A stretch of DNA of 64,000 nt, taken from contig CM059191.1 of the NCBI GenBank assembly GCA_030323885.1, forward strand, positions 1,719,659 through 1,783,658, read 5' to 3'. This DNA is from Branchipolynoe longqiensis. Lineage: Eukaryota; Annelida; Polychaeta; Phyllodocida; Polynoidae. Below the pieces are notes generated by a model, which did not search any database, was not told the origin of the DNA, and was given only the letters and a program-made list of their open reading frames with translations. Both the position numbers and the translations under genes were made by a program. This document shows positions 42,495 through 54,115 of this stretch, piece after piece (position 1 is the stretch's first letter; every line of letters starts with the position of its first letter).

Positions 42495-44364
42495 TCAGAG
42501 GCGATGGTCGAACATGTCAGGGCTATGGTGGACGCGAACATGGGCAAGTCGAAGGGATTCACAATTTTCACGAACATAGTCAAGGGCGAGCGGGTAGGAA
42601 TGCGCTCGGCTGAGGGCATCGGCCAGGAGCAGCTCGACACCGGGCTTGTGCTTGATGGTTAGTGTGAAGGAGCCGAGGGCTGCCTCGAGCCATAGCTCAC
42701 GGGCGCAGGCCCCCAGCGTCGGATCAGTGGCTCGCCCACTGTCGAGTGCAGCGGCCGATGCGGCGTTGTCGGTGTTCACTATGATCTCCAGGCCGCTCGA
42801 GACCAGGGGCCGCAGAGCCTTCACCGCCAGGACGAGGTTGACAGCCTCGAGCTCGTGGATGTTGGGGTAGGCGCGCATGTGTCGATTGTCGTAGGCCTCG
42901 GAGAAACGGCTCTCAGAGGAGAAGCCCCCCCCCCCCGGGTGAGGCACGAGTCGCACTCGATGACCCATGTTGGGCGCACCGGGGCCGGCAAGAGATAAAG
43001 TCCGTTGCCCCCGGCCGCATAGTCGAGGAACCAGCGGACGTCCTTCCGGAGCTCCGGCCCCACGTCGGCGATCCCCGCGGGGGGGAGCTCGAGCAGGCGA
43101 CAGAGCAGGCGGCACATGAACTTCTGGGCCGCAGGGATGCACCCGCTGATATGAGCGAGCTTGCCGATGAGCCGCTGGAGAGCCTTCCTAGTGAGGGAGG
43201 GCCTCGACAGCCAGGCTCGGCATTCGTGGATGACCTGGTCCAGCTTTACCTCTGGGATGCTGATGACCATGCGTTGGGAGCATATGTCGAATCCCAGCCA
43301 GGAGAGCATGACTGCTGGGGGGGTGCACTTCTCGGGTGCCAGGTCGACGCCCAGGCCAGCGCACAGGGCCCGGAATGCGTCGAAGGCCCGGCATGCGTCG
43401 AGGTAGGATGCCTCGCAGCCGACAAAGTCATCCAGGTAGACGATGGAGAAGAAGCCCTGCCGGGCGAGGGTCCAGTTTATGGCCGAGGTGACCCAGATGC
43501 AGGCAGCGCCAGAGGTCCTGCAGCCGAACGGGAGGGCGATATCGACGTAGGTCCTGTCGTCGACGATTATGCAGAAGAGGGCGGCAGAGAGGGGTCCGCA
43601 CGGAGCTGCCTATACGCTTGGGAAACCTCTGCGGTCCAGGTGAATGCTCCCTGGCCCTCCTGGACGACCCTTCGGCCCAGGTCCGTGACCGACGGCAGGG
43701 TGTAGGCCGCGGGCAGGCCGAGGTACTCGCCCCCAGGGATGCCCGCGTTGATGCTTCTACCGGCTGGGTACGAGAGGTCGACGATGATCCGTCGTTTCCC
43801 GGGTGCGGTCTTGGGTCTGGTCATGATTGGGCTACACTGCACCCATGGTGAGAAGGGGGGGGGCACCTCGAAAGGCCCCAGAAGGGCGCCCATCTCGAGC
43901 TCGGGGGCGACATATTCGCTGACGAAGTGGGCGTAGACGGGATCCTCGTGATGGTTGTGGTAGGTGGGCTTGGGGGGCACTGGTGCGCAGTAGTTGGCTG
44001 GAAAGCCGAACTCCAGCTGGTTGACCAGGTCCGGGTGGTCGGCCAGGGCCTTCCTCCAAGCGGCAATGTTGAGGCCTGACTTGATGTGGACGCGGGCTGC
44101 CAAAACGTTCGGGAGGGCCATGGCCCTGGCGGCGTCGTATGCCGCTGCGTATTGTGGGTATCGATTCCACGCCGTACCCGATATAACCGGCCAGATGGCG
44201 TTGAGTGTCTGTCTGTATTGTTCAGGGGAGGGCCCGCAGTGCGGCTCGACCGGGAGCGACTGCTGGTGTAATCTGTCAATAACTGCGTCGACAGGTTCTG
44301 ATAGGTGAGTCGGGCTGACGCCAGCCGGCCTGCTCCCACAGGCCCGGCCCGCTCCCACTCCCAC
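42495..44364 (-). CDS. Reverse transcriptase-RNase H of DIRS/Ngaro-like element (two frameshifts)
   Basis: The first frame (44,364-43,567) has ADHPDLVNQLEFGFPANY, then APGKRRIIVDLSYPAGRSIN and FTWTAEVSQAYRQLRADP (fingers and palm, with Glu-Val-Ser replacing the usual Asp-x-Ser). At the G4 run 43,591-43,594 it shifts frame and continues DRTYVDIALPFGCR, FFSIVYLDDFVGCEASYLDA (catalytic YLDD) and MLSWLGFD. A second shift at the C12 run 42,925-42,936 leads into RNase H: AYDNRHMRAYPNIHELEAVN, IIVNTDNAASAAALDSG, HKPGVELLLADALSR. Order and motif spacing are intact. Both breaks at homopolymers suggest base-calling errors or very recent inactivation. Confidence 0.8.
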
Positions 44365-44662
44365 AGCCGGGCAGGCTGCCGGCGGAGGACCAGCGGAGCG
44401 GCTGGCGTATTTATTATGTAGATTAGGGGGGTCCCGGGGGAACCCCCAGTGACGTCACAGGGGGTTTCCAGTGAGTCTGGTGGCTTCGGATCAGAGGTGA
44501 CTGTGTGGCTGCAGGTTTGTGTACCTTGGGTGCCTTGGTTGCCGTGGGTGCTGTCTTCTTTGCTGTCCCTTTCTCCCGGGATCGCTTGGAGTAGCATGCG
44601 GCCTCGGCGTGAGTCGTGAGGATGCGCCGTATGTTGGCGCAGTATCCACACACGTGCGCGAC

Positions 44663-45370
44663 TTAATGGGCTCCCGCCCCGTACGACTCCCTCTTAGGGG
44701 CCTTGTCGCAGGACTCGGGGTCCCAGTTCCAAGCCGCGCAAGGGGAGCCCATAAATGCCTTATCGTATGTGTTACGCACCTCAGGGCCGGCCTTGGCTGC
44801 CTTAGTCATCTCGGCTACAGTGCCGTTCACCGTGGCTGCGGTATGTCGGGCCATTGCTATCACTTCGATGCGCACGGCCGTGATAGCTGCAGGGTCGCGC
44901 CACCCTCGGGGGAGGCGGCCGTCGGTAATCCTTGTAAAGATTTCCTCCGAGTAGCGGCGCACAATCTTCCACGGCAGCATACAATTATCCTGGGCCACGG
45001 CCTCCTGGTGGGCCGACAGAGCCGCCAGTGCGTGGGATGGAAACCCCCGCTGGGTTTCAAGCCGCTTGAGGCCGAGGGTGTATTCCTCGCGTGTGGCCTC
45101 GCCCTTCTTGACCGATTTGCCCTCGTCTCCCCGCTCGACCAAGTCATATGGAAATAGATACTTAGATGAAATCCCTTTTTTCCTCGAGAATGATTTCGCC
45201 CCTGGCGACGGCCGCAATGATCCTGACGGCCTCCTCGGCCGTAGACCGCGGGCTACGGAAGGGAGAGTCGTCCCGGTCTCGGTGTTGTTGTCGGCGCCCT
45301 GGGGCGTGGCGGCGGGGAGGCGAGTCAGGGGTGAGTGCGCGGGTTTGTCGTTTGGGGTCTGTCGGGGCAT
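44663..45370 (-). CDS. Gag-like protein of DIRS/Ngaro-like element
   Basis: An intact 235-codon frame from ATG at 45,370. It has a basic Ser/Pro/Thr-rich N-terminus (MPRQTPNDKPAHSPLTRLPA), then KYLFPYDLVERGDEGKSVKK, GEATREEYTLGLKRLETQRG and a C-terminal SPCAAWNWDPESCDKAPKRE. No CCHC zinc knuckle is visible. A second in-phase frame on the same strand (44,651-44,423) could encode the start of the next ORF or an overlapping region. Position upstream of RT and similarity to the gag-like ORF at 1-683 support the call. Confidence 0.7.
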   Translation of the reverse strand: MPRQTPNDKPAHSPLTRLPAATPQGADNNTETGTTLPSVARGLRPRRPSGSLRPSPGAKSFSRKKGISSKYLFPYDLVERGDEGKSVKKGEATREEYTLGLKRLETQRGFPSHALAALSAHQEAVAQDNCMLPWKIVRRYSEEIFTRITDGRLPRGWRDPAAITAVRIEVIAMARHTAATVNGTVAEMTKAAKAGPEVRNTYDKAFMGSPCAAWNWDPESCDKAPKRESYGAGAH

Positions 45371-45547
45371 CCAGGAGTTATTTGTGCAGCTAAATGAGCT
45401 TTTCCGGAAGGAATTTTAGTTCATCGTTCATTTGAGTTTTATAGTTAGTTATACGATGCTATGAGCTGATCACTACTATAAAAATACTTCATACCCTTGA
45501 AGCAACAGCATTGTATAACTAATAACACTGTAATGAACATGGAACAT

Positions 45548-45855
45548 GGGCTGTCTCTGTGGCAGAGAGGTTAGAGTGTCTGACTTTTTTCTAGGTCACA
45601 CTCCTAATCTGAAGGTCGCTAGTTCGATTCCCCATACCATAACCTCTGCCAATTTAAATTTCCACTGCTGTGTATAACTTACAGCATCGTCAAAGGGCAG
45701 TTGCTCTCACACCATGTCGATGTGGTGTGGGCGGTTAAAAATCCATTGGGTCGGTAAAAGTGTAGGCTCGGGCTTTCAATTGCCCGGGTCGTGTTAATCG
45801 ATTACGGCCTATCTGTACGCCAAGCAGTGTTGACCCCCCCAACATAAACATAAAC
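45548..45855 (+). mobile_element. tRNA-derived SINE, family 3
   Basis: The tRNA-like head GTGGCAGAGAGGTTAGAGTG (A box) and GCTAGTTCGATTCCCC (B box) is followed by about 220 bases of body and a tail CCAACATAAACATAAACAC. It has no CCA end and is not a functional tRNA. It is the only copy seen in the window and abuts the LINE start. Confidence 0.7.
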
Positions 45856-45886
45856 ACACAGTAATATCAGCCATTCTTCACCAAAT

Positions 45887-46991
45887 ATGGCTACATTCTC
45901 GGAAAAAGTAAAATTAACTTCCCCGAAGCACAGATCACAACATCATGATGTGATTGATGAGGAGAATGATGGTTTTGACAAGTCGGAAATCGGCTCACCT
46001 GACGGGCGCAAATCTGACATGGTCAAGGACACTGTGAATGTGAGAACGCGCAAATCAAAAAACTCGACAACAACAGGCAAAAAATCGGATAAAATTGACA
46101 CGATACCACAGAAATTGGATAAACAAGTCAAAGGAGGTAAGGTAGATAAGTCTAGTACTGCAGGTCTACACGTACCATTAGATGACAAATGGGCCTATCA
46201 TGAATGTAAAACAGAGGGGCATAAATTCCTAGCAGGCTGCAAGATATGTGAAAACTGGTTCTGTGGTAAATGTCAAAATCTAAAAATGGATGCACTGAAA
46301 CTTCTGGCATCTTGTAAGACTGTTCACTGGTTCTGCACATCTTGCACTGGTTCTGCACATCTGGTTCTGCACATCAGATGAGTTGGGTGTTGATGCAATC
46401 AATAATGCCAAACTTGATCAGACGTCCCTGCTGCAGAACAGCAGAGGTTAGTGCTTGAAATCAATAAGGCTGTGACGTCACTTCAAGACACTGTGAAGAT
46501 GGCAGGAAAAGATACAGTTGAGCTATGCTGATATGGTCAGAAAACTTGACAGCAACATACAAAAGATTGCTGAATCAAAACTGGGTCCGAGTGAAGATAA
46601 ACCTACATCATTTGATCTGAGAGAGTTACAAGAACGCCAGGAGCGATCAAAGAATCTTGTAATCTACGGTATGCCAGAGAGCACTTCGGACAACCGAGAG
46701 AACAGAAAGACACACGATCAAGCCATGTTCCAGTATATATGTCAGGAGGGACTAAATATTGAGGCAGATGTTGTGGATCGAGTACGTCTGGGAGTGAAGA
46801 AAACTGGAGTGGCCAGACCCCTGAGAGTCAAGCTCGCGAAAGAAACTGATGCCAGACGCATACTAAGACAGGCAAAAAACTTAGCACGGTCGGAGGAGGA
46901 GGTTCTGAGGAAAACATTCATTTGCAAAGTCATGACGCCAACCGAACGCAGAGAGGATTACCTCCTCCGATTGGAGCTGAAGAAGAAGTGA
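45887..46991 (+). pseudogene. CR1-like LINE ORF1 (frameshifted)
   Basis: The first frame (45,887-46,381) has a basic N-terminus and a PHD-like zinc module, GCKICENWFCGKCQNL ... CKTVHWFCTSC, typical of molluscan and other invertebrate CR1 ORF1 proteins. The frame is lost just after the last Cys pair because the ~14-base block TGGTTCTGCACATC is present three times in succession (46,328-46,375). The second frame (46,518-46,991) encodes the esterase-independent ORF1 core with RSKNLVIYGMPESTSDN, VVDRVRLGVKKTGVARPLRV and TPTERREDYLLRLELKKK. The protein would bind element RNA with nucleic-acid chaperone function. Confidence 0.8.
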
Positions 46992-47125
46992 GCAGAGTCC
47001 GCAGACAAGGAAGACGGAAAGCGTTGGATAATCAGACGAGGGAACATTGTGGACGTCAGCAGGCGTCTGAGCCAGAGCGAGGAGACCTAGCCACAGGTAG
47101 TTTGAACTGTAAATATGTAGATAAG

Positions 47126-49860
47126 TTACATTGTTTTTACACAAATACAGACACCCTAATGAACAAGCGACTAGAACTAGCTGAGGTTATTTCGGAGTAT
47201 AAACCTGATATCATCGCCTTAGCAGAGATTTTGGATAAAAATCGAAGCATGGACCCAGAACATCATGAACTGGTAATTCAAGGCTATGATCTGCTCGAAG
47301 GAGAACCATGACCACCTGCGGACACTGATGAAGAATGCCATGGAATTAGGGACAAGTCATATCCTCTCATAGGAGACTTTAACTACAGTGAGATCAACTG
47401 GAAAATGGGGACGATGCCAAACGCAATAACAAATCCAACTACAGCATTTGTTGAGACACTCAGGGACTTGTACGTACACCAGCATATAATGGATCCAACC
47501 CACTACCGGGCAAACCAACAGCCAAATACGCTTGACCTAGTGATCACCAATGAAGAAGGCATGGTGGACAATGTGGCCCTAAATGCACCTGTTGGCAAGA
47601 GTCAACATACATGTATCACATTTGATTTCATGTGCTAGACAGAATGACCTGCAAAGATAACACCAAAGTTCCAGTACCACAAGGGAAACTACACAGCCAT
47701 GAGAGAAGACGCTGCCAAAATGGACTGGAATCAGGAAGGTACAGATCTGGATGAAATGTGGCTCAGTTTCATGAACAATATTAAACTCCTGACAGAGAAC
47801 CTCATTCCTAAGTCAAAACCGCATCAGATAAATAGACCTATCTATATGACAGCCAAGGCCAGAGAAAAGGAAAAGACAAAGAACAAGACGTTTCGCACTT
47901 GGCGCAGAACATGAGATGGTAATGACTACCGAGTGTACACAAAGGCTAGAAACCAGGCAAAGTGGGAATCCCGGAAGGCAGAAAGGGAGTTTGAGAAAAA
48001 ACTTCCTAAGGAATGTAAGAAAAACCCAAAGGCGTTCTTCAGATATGCAAACTCCAAGATGAAGACAAGATCCGGAATTGCACACCTTACCAGACAACAT
48101 GGCAGTCTCACCGCTACAGATAAGGACAAAGCAGAAGTGTTAAATAAATTCTTCTCTTCAGTTTTTACGAGAGAAGACATAACCAATATGCCGAACATCC
48201 CAGACACTAAAACAGATGTGATCTTGGGAAATAAAGATTTTACCATAGACATGGTAGCTAAGAAGTTATCCAGATTGAATCCAAATAAAGCTGCAGGCCT
48301 GGATGGAGTGTCCCCGAGAATCTTGAAAGAACTACACACTATAATATCTGAACCACTGTACAATATATATAGAAATTCAATTGACCAAGGCAAACTACCT
48401 AAAGGCTGGAAGATTGGCTATGTGTCCCCAATCTTCAAGAAAGGCGACTGACATCAGGCTAAAAATTACCGACCCGTAAGTTTAACCTCAGTCATATGTA
48501 AAACACTGGAGTCTATAATACGTGATAAGATCATGCACCATCTCATCCAGAACCAACTATTGACAAAGTTCCAGCATGGTTTTGTCAAGGGGAGATCTTG
48601 TGTAACCCAGATACTGGCAGTTCTGGACAGATAGACAGAAGCACTGGACAATGACAGCAACATAGATTCAGTGTACTTAGATTTTGCCAAAGCATTTGAC
48701 AGTGTGCCCCACAAACGCCTACTCATGAAGATGAAGAGCTTCGGTATTACTGGAAAACTATGGACCTGGATCGAGGATTTCTTTCATGCAAGAATACAGC
48801 ACGTAGTCATGAATGGTGTGAAATCCCTGGCAGCATTAGTGTTGAGTGGTATCCCACAAGGAAGTGTTCTGGGACCCCTACTGTTCATATGTTTCATTAA
48901 CGACATGCCAGAGGTCATCCATGCATTCATCCAGATGTTTGCGGATGATACAAAGCTGTATATGGAGGTTAACAGCCCTAAAGATCAACAGGCACTACAA
49001 AAAGACCTATCTGCACTTGAAGACTGGGCCAACCTATGGCAACTATGTTTCAATGCGCAGAAGTGCAAGGTCATACACCTGGGTAACAGAAATGAAAATC
49101 TCAGTTACTACATGCACCAAGATGGAGAAGAAGTCCAGCTCCAAGTGACAGAACTAGAGAAAGATTTGGCATATACATGGACCCCGGACTCACCTTCTCA
49201 TATCACAGTGAACAAAAGGTGAACAAAGCGAACAAGCTTCTAGGCATGATACGCCGCTCGTACACGTATCTAGACAATGACACAGTGAAGACACTTTACA
49301 CGTCACTGATCCGGCCGCACCTTGAGTATGGCAACACAGCTTGAACACCGAAGTTCAAGAAGGACATGTCAATGATCGAGAGTGTACAGAGACGTGCTAC
49401 AAAGTTATCACCAACCATAAGAGAACTACCATACGAAGAACGTCTCAGGATTCTCAACCTACCCAGCTTATACTACAGAAGGGCCAAGGGAGACATAATA
49501 GAAGCATTCAAACACGTCACTGGAAGATATGCGGTTGATGCTAGATACCTGAAGCTGGCCAACTGTAAAACTAGAGGTCATCGATACAAGCTGAAGAAGG
49601 AAAGAGCAATAAAACCAGTCAGACAGCTATTCTTCAGTAACAGGATAGTAAATGCCTGGAACGCACTGCCTGAACATGTCATAGAAGCGCCTTCCATCAA
49701 CGCCTTCAAAGGCAGACTGGATAAGCATTGGAGGGGGCTGCAATATTGTATACATCTGGTACTTGATGTGTTTAATCGTAGTAAATCAAATTTTGACATG
49801 CATCGACCTGATACAGGCTTATAAGCCTAAAAAAATCAGAAGCGGATGAGTATGAGTATG
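47126..49860 (+). pseudogene. CR1-like LINE ORF2: endonuclease and RT (decayed)
   Basis: Endonuclease start: NTDTLMNKRLELAEVISEYK, PDIIALAEI (47,142-47,230). The central endonuclease is deleted and the sequence resumes near GDFNYSEINW (47,371). RT follows across several stops: NPNKAAGLDGVSPRILKEL, NYRPVSLTSVICKTLESIIR, FQHGFVKGRSCVTQIL, VYLDFAKAFDSVPHKRL, SGIPQGSVLGPLLF, catalytic MFADDTKLYM, and SLIRPHLEYGNTA. In-frame stops or shifts occur near 48,449, 48,634, 49,219 and 49,341. The C-terminal frame ends at 49,824. The 3' end is GGATGAGTATGAGTATGAG. The motif order is that of the CR1 clade. The copy is dead and older than the RT copies in the palindrome. Confidence 0.85.
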
Positions 49861-49865
49861 AGAGT

Positions 49866-50094
49866 AACACTATTCAGTCTTATCCATAATACTAATAGGC
49901 AGTATAAATCTGCTTAAAAAAAGAAAATCCACGCAATTTGATCTAACTCTTTATGTTCTGCTTAGCCGATATGTAGGTTGACATCTTGTGGGTAACATCG
50001 TCATTTAGTCACAGTTATGTCATTTGCCATTGGCTAACAATAGATGATTTCCAGCACCCAATCTAGTCATGCTGTGTGAGAAGCAAGGTAGTGC
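49866..50094. other. Unassigned
   Basis: Nothing was recognised. Confidence 0.3.
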
Positions 50095-50205
50095 CAAGTA
50101 ACAAGTTTTATAAGTCTTTGCTTTGACTCAGCTTAGGATCAAACCCAGGAGGTCCTATATAGGAAACAGGGTGCTCTAACCATTAGGAAACCCCGTCTGG
50201 TGCCG
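50095..50205 (-). mobile_element. SINE family 2, tRNA-like head fragment
   Basis: Complement of the head region: CTTTGACTCAGCTTAGGATC and CCCCGTCTGGTGCCGG at the right end. The body is missing. Confidence 0.55.
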
Positions 50206-52116
50206 GGCTAACGAACTAAGATGATTTCACTGATGTCATATTTATGGATTTTAGCAGGAGGGCATCCATTGCCCATGGCAAACACACTTGCCCATTTACC
50301 CCTGGTGGCTGTCTGTCATCCACGTGCGATAGGTCTGCAGGTATACTGCCACATTTCCCATCATCCCCACAAAATGCCCTCAATATAAGTACACAAAAAA
50401 ACATGTTAACCACCAACAACAAATCCCAACAGCAAATAACACAATTAAAATATCACAATATTGGCACTGGACGCCTCCTCCTGAGAACCTGTTCGAATCA
50501 GAAAATATGCAGTACATTGTCAACAATGCAAGCAACAACAAAAACTCACCAGAATTGACAAAGCCGTCGTGGTCCACCACTGTTAACTTGCGGTATTTTA
50601 CACGCTAGAATCTTTATAGGAAATAGAACCCTAACTTCTGTGTGTGGAGGCCGGAAAGCACTATTGTATGATATTACTCAGGCGATGATCCGCTTACTGT
50701 ATCTGCTTACTATATCTGCTTACTATATCTGCTTACTATATCTGTTCCAAGGAATATCAACCCAACAGAAATTAAGTGTGGTAAAGTCTAGTAGGGAGGG
50801 GTGCCTGGCTCCTCCTGCGGTGCTGTCTCCAAGTCATCTGCCTGCCACACCCCCTGCCCAGATCTTTTCTTCAGATGGAAAACATTCAAAATACAGGTAC
50901 TCAGTTGCTGGGAGTCTCCTCAGTCAGAGACAGTAACATGGCATTTCATTGGCTGAACTCCTCCAGTCAGTAGTGGGGGAGGCAGGGTGGGAGTGGGTGG
51001 ACCCCCACCACTCCCACCAGCCCCCTCCCCCCATCTAGGTAAGGGGTGGGGGGACAACCCACCCACCCCAAGTCAGATACATATTTTTCCATTAAGTTCA
51101 CCAATTACACTTATATGGGAATATCAACCCTGTTTATGTTTACATAACACGCGCGGTCACCAGTCCCTTAGATTGGGACAACTCCAAAATAGTAGGAGTT
51201 TCTACATGCCTTACTTTGAGAATTACATATTTTATCATCTTTAGTTCAGCAAACTGCCACCACACACACACTGCCAACACACACACACACACTCCTCCTC
51301 CCACCTCCAGCCTGACACCTGGCTTTGGCAGGTCCTGCAAACACTCACACACACACAGCCACAGCCCCCATGCATTGTCACATGTGTGCTAACACTCCCT
51401 CAGATACTGGCATTTGTAAGTCATACCATAACAATAACAGGCACACAGAATTTAATACTTGACTTAATTATTATACCCATTCTGTGGCATTCTTCACAGA
51501 CTATTTGTCTGGGTGAAGAAACCAGTCTGCATCAACAGTATATGCTGCCCTTAGTTTCAGCATTTACCTCCTTTCATACAATATATAATACAAACAGACT
51601 TCAATTCAGCAATACATGTAAATATACCAATACAGTAATCATTTTCCAGAGTTCTTATTTGATGTAGAACCTTCGAACAATCTGATATTAATTATCACTT
51701 CACTTAATATACATAATCTACTTGGTTTCACAACTTGGTTTGAATATTATGCATATGTATTTACCAACATGATAGAAGGAATTAGGTATTATTAGAGAGG
51801 TTTTATAGTGGTACTTATATAATTGGAATATTATTATAATGACTTTATAGAAATAACTGGATGATTTAAATATGATTAAAACAGTTTTCTTAATGCTTCA
51901 CATACAAGTTTTATGAAAAGGAGATATTTTAGAATTTATTTAAACTATTATTTATTTATGAACCAGACCTAAAAAGTCAGAATATTTTACAATGTGACCT
52001 TCTCTCTACTTTACCCACCTTCTTCAACCTCTCTCACCTTCTCCAACCTTCCTCTGCCTTCTCACCACCGCCTCAAATTCCATATCCGGCAATAACTGTT
52101 CATTATTAATAAGTAA
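50206..52116. other. Unassigned, 1.9 kb
   Basis: A ~13-bp tandem repeat (CTGCTTACTATAT, about four units) lies at 50,690-50,745, a CCCACC-rich patch at 50,965-51,070, and (CA)n-rich sequence at 51,260-51,360. The remainder is AT-rich. No convincing frame or splice-consistent exon was found. Confidence 0.4.
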
Positions 52117-52215
52117 ATGGTTGGTTGTTGGGGTTTTACATCCTGGCAGCATCTAAAGTCACATCAGGACGACTACCGACTTGTGACAGTGCGCACACAT
52201 CGCGATTTTATATGG
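52117..52215 (-). mobile_element. SINE family 2, 3' fragment
   Basis: TGGTTGGTTGTTGGGG to GACAGTGCGCACACAT. Confidence 0.65.
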
Positions 52216-52493
52216 TTCTGTGATTGCCATGGATATACACTTGGAGTTATGCCGTACTGAATTACATCAACGGATCTGATTGTATCAACAGACCCTCATT
52301 CCAGGTGTTTCCCCAACCTGGCAGTGACAGCTAATGCCACCTGCTCATTGAAACCCATGACAACTTTGTTTTGCTGTTCCTAACATTAACTGAATGACAC
52401 CTTCCTCAGACCCCATGGATTTGTAATTTATGCAGATTTATACTCAAAATTATACTGATATTAATTGCTGGAGAAATATCCGTTAGGTATATC
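52216..52493. other. Unassigned
   Basis: Nothing was recognised. Confidence 0.3.
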
Positions 52494-52712
52494 GATGGTT
52501 GGTGGTTGGAGTTTTTCATCCTGGCAACATCTATGGTCATATCACGATGGGTACCGACTTGTGACAGTGCGCACTCATAGGGACTTTATAGTGCTGCCCC
52601 AGAGAGACCAGGTCGACAGCACCATGATCTGATATCCCACTCAGTCACATTGTCCTAACACTGACCCAACCAGTTCTTGCCCTATCCTAATAATGCCTAG
52701 TGCCTGGCTAGG
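52494..52712 (-). mobile_element. SINE family 2, head-truncated
   Basis: Body from GGTTGGTGGTTGGAG to TAATGCCTAGTGCCTGGCTA. The tRNA-like head is replaced by GGGGGGTGATAAAATAAA. Confidence 0.75.
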
Positions 52713-52749
52713 GGGGGTGATAAAATAAATTTGTATGCACTTGTAAAAT

Positions 52750-53150
52750 ATTCCGATACTGAGGCACTGGTGGTGAAATGCAAATGGTCTATTGGTGAAA
52801 AAGGTATATAGGGCCAGATACATAAATGTTTATGTAGTTGCTGGGGGTGCTTGATTCATTGGTCAATAGTCATTGTGTGTTAGTCAGATAGTGTGTATGG
52901 GGAACTTGGAGCTCTACCCACTACCCCCTCCCACCTCTGCAGTCATGGATCACCACACACTCACTGTAACCATGGGGACACAGGAATGCTTGATGTTCAT
53001 TGGTAGAGCTGTAGATGCTTGATTCTCATTGGAGAATACAGTCAGGTGACCCATGTACCATATAAATGATAAACCTGAGGGCTTGGCTCTCTCTCTACTT
53101 TCACTCTTTATACATTTCCTTTCTCTTTTTGCATAGGTTCGAATCCCATC
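52750..53150 (-). repeat. Dispersed repeat family D
   Basis: Inverted relative of 8,580-9,035. It ends near GGTTCGAATCCCATCTGG, a B-box-like motif suggesting a tRNA-derived origin. Confidence 0.6.
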
Positions 53151-53382
53151 TGGTTGAGTTACATCAGTAGTCATTAATTATATTCATATTTGCTCACTAG
53201 TCACCCAACCCGCGGTCATACCCCTTTCTCAGTCTCCGTAAGAATGGGCAACGAGTGACTCGCTGCCTTTTTCTAGTACGACTCAGCTCACCGTATGCCA
53301 CTTTTTTTATGTGGCTCACTCGGCCTAAGGGCATTCTGTGCCGTTTTTCCGTGAATATGTGTTGTTCTTGTCAGGAGGGGCC
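53151..53382. other. Unassigned
   Basis: Nothing was recognised. Confidence 0.3.
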
Positions 53383-53510
53383 GGACCCCCAAGTTCGTCC
53401 AAGGTTGACCTATGTAAAGACTGAGCCTACATAAACTCCCATGTTTGTCCAAAGCCTGACATATGAAAAGACTGAGCCTACCTAAACCCCCACATTCGTC
53501 CAAAGCTATC
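53383..53510. repeat. ~60-bp tandem repeat, about three partial units
   Basis: AAGACTGAGCCTAC and TTYGTCCAAAGC blocks recur at spacing of about 60 bases. Confidence 0.6.
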
Positions 53511-53739
53511 AAAAAGAGGGCCCTCGCTTGGCTGAGGATGCATAGGTGGTCTGGCAATGCAATGCAGGATAGTGACAACAGTAGTTACCGGCATTTATTA
53601 ATTTATGCATTTATTTATTAATTTATTTAATTATTTCTATAGTTATTTCTATAGTTCACCGCGTTGCCTTACGCTACCGACGAATTGACCAATCAGAAGC
53701 CCGCCAGCCAAGCTGTCCTGGTGGGGTGACCTAAATTAA

Positions 53740-54115
53740 CAATAAAAGATTATTGCGTAACGACCAACCGGCGAAAAGCCCGGTGCCGCACTTTCCGCCG
53801 TCCAATAAATTTTGCGGTGCGCATCGCTTCTGCGCATGCGCCAAAATAGAAGAGCATCATCAGTAACCTTATAAATTGAATACAATGTTTTGGGTACGGA
53901 TGTTTTCTCTATGTGTACCAAGCGATTTGTTTCGAGATGCTGAGGTTTTAGAGATTTGTCACTTATTGGTAGGGAGAATGCTCAAGTCCATGGAAAATGC
54001 ATTTTAGTGTTGCCGTTCCTCGGCGTAATGGCGGACGGCCTCAATTGCCACACCGGGCAAGCCGGGCACCGGCGCATTTAATTCGAGGGGGGAGGGTGGG
54101 GGGGGGGGTCCGGGG
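53740..54115. mobile_element. TIR element family E, older copy
   Basis: ATCGCTTCTGCGCATGCG, AACCTTATAAATT, TGTACCAAGCGATTTGTTTC and TTTAGAGATTT match the complement of 63,765-63,965 in order. GCCCGGTGCCG (53,776) and CGGGCACCGG (54,056) near the ends are inverted. Confidence 0.6.

Larger units (their letters stand above)
41386..45440 (-). mobile_element. Tyrosine-recombinase retrotransposon (DIRS/Ngaro order)
   Basis: Minus-strand order is gag (45,370-44,663), RT-RNase H (44,364-42,495), tyrosine recombinase (42,459-41,463), with AATAAA at about 41,424 downstream. GC content is much higher than in the flanks. No DNA-methyltransferase-like frame separates RNase H from the recombinase, which favours an Ngaro-like over a classical DIRS1-like layout. 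I could not identify the split terminal repeats, so the ends are approximate. The left boundary coincides with the end of the inverted duplication. Confidence 0.8.

Noticed and set aside
8560..53150. Extension of the inverted duplication to repeat family D (8.6 kb and 53 kb)
   Set aside because: The two copies are inverted but much more diverged than the arms and out of register, so they are independent dispersed copies.
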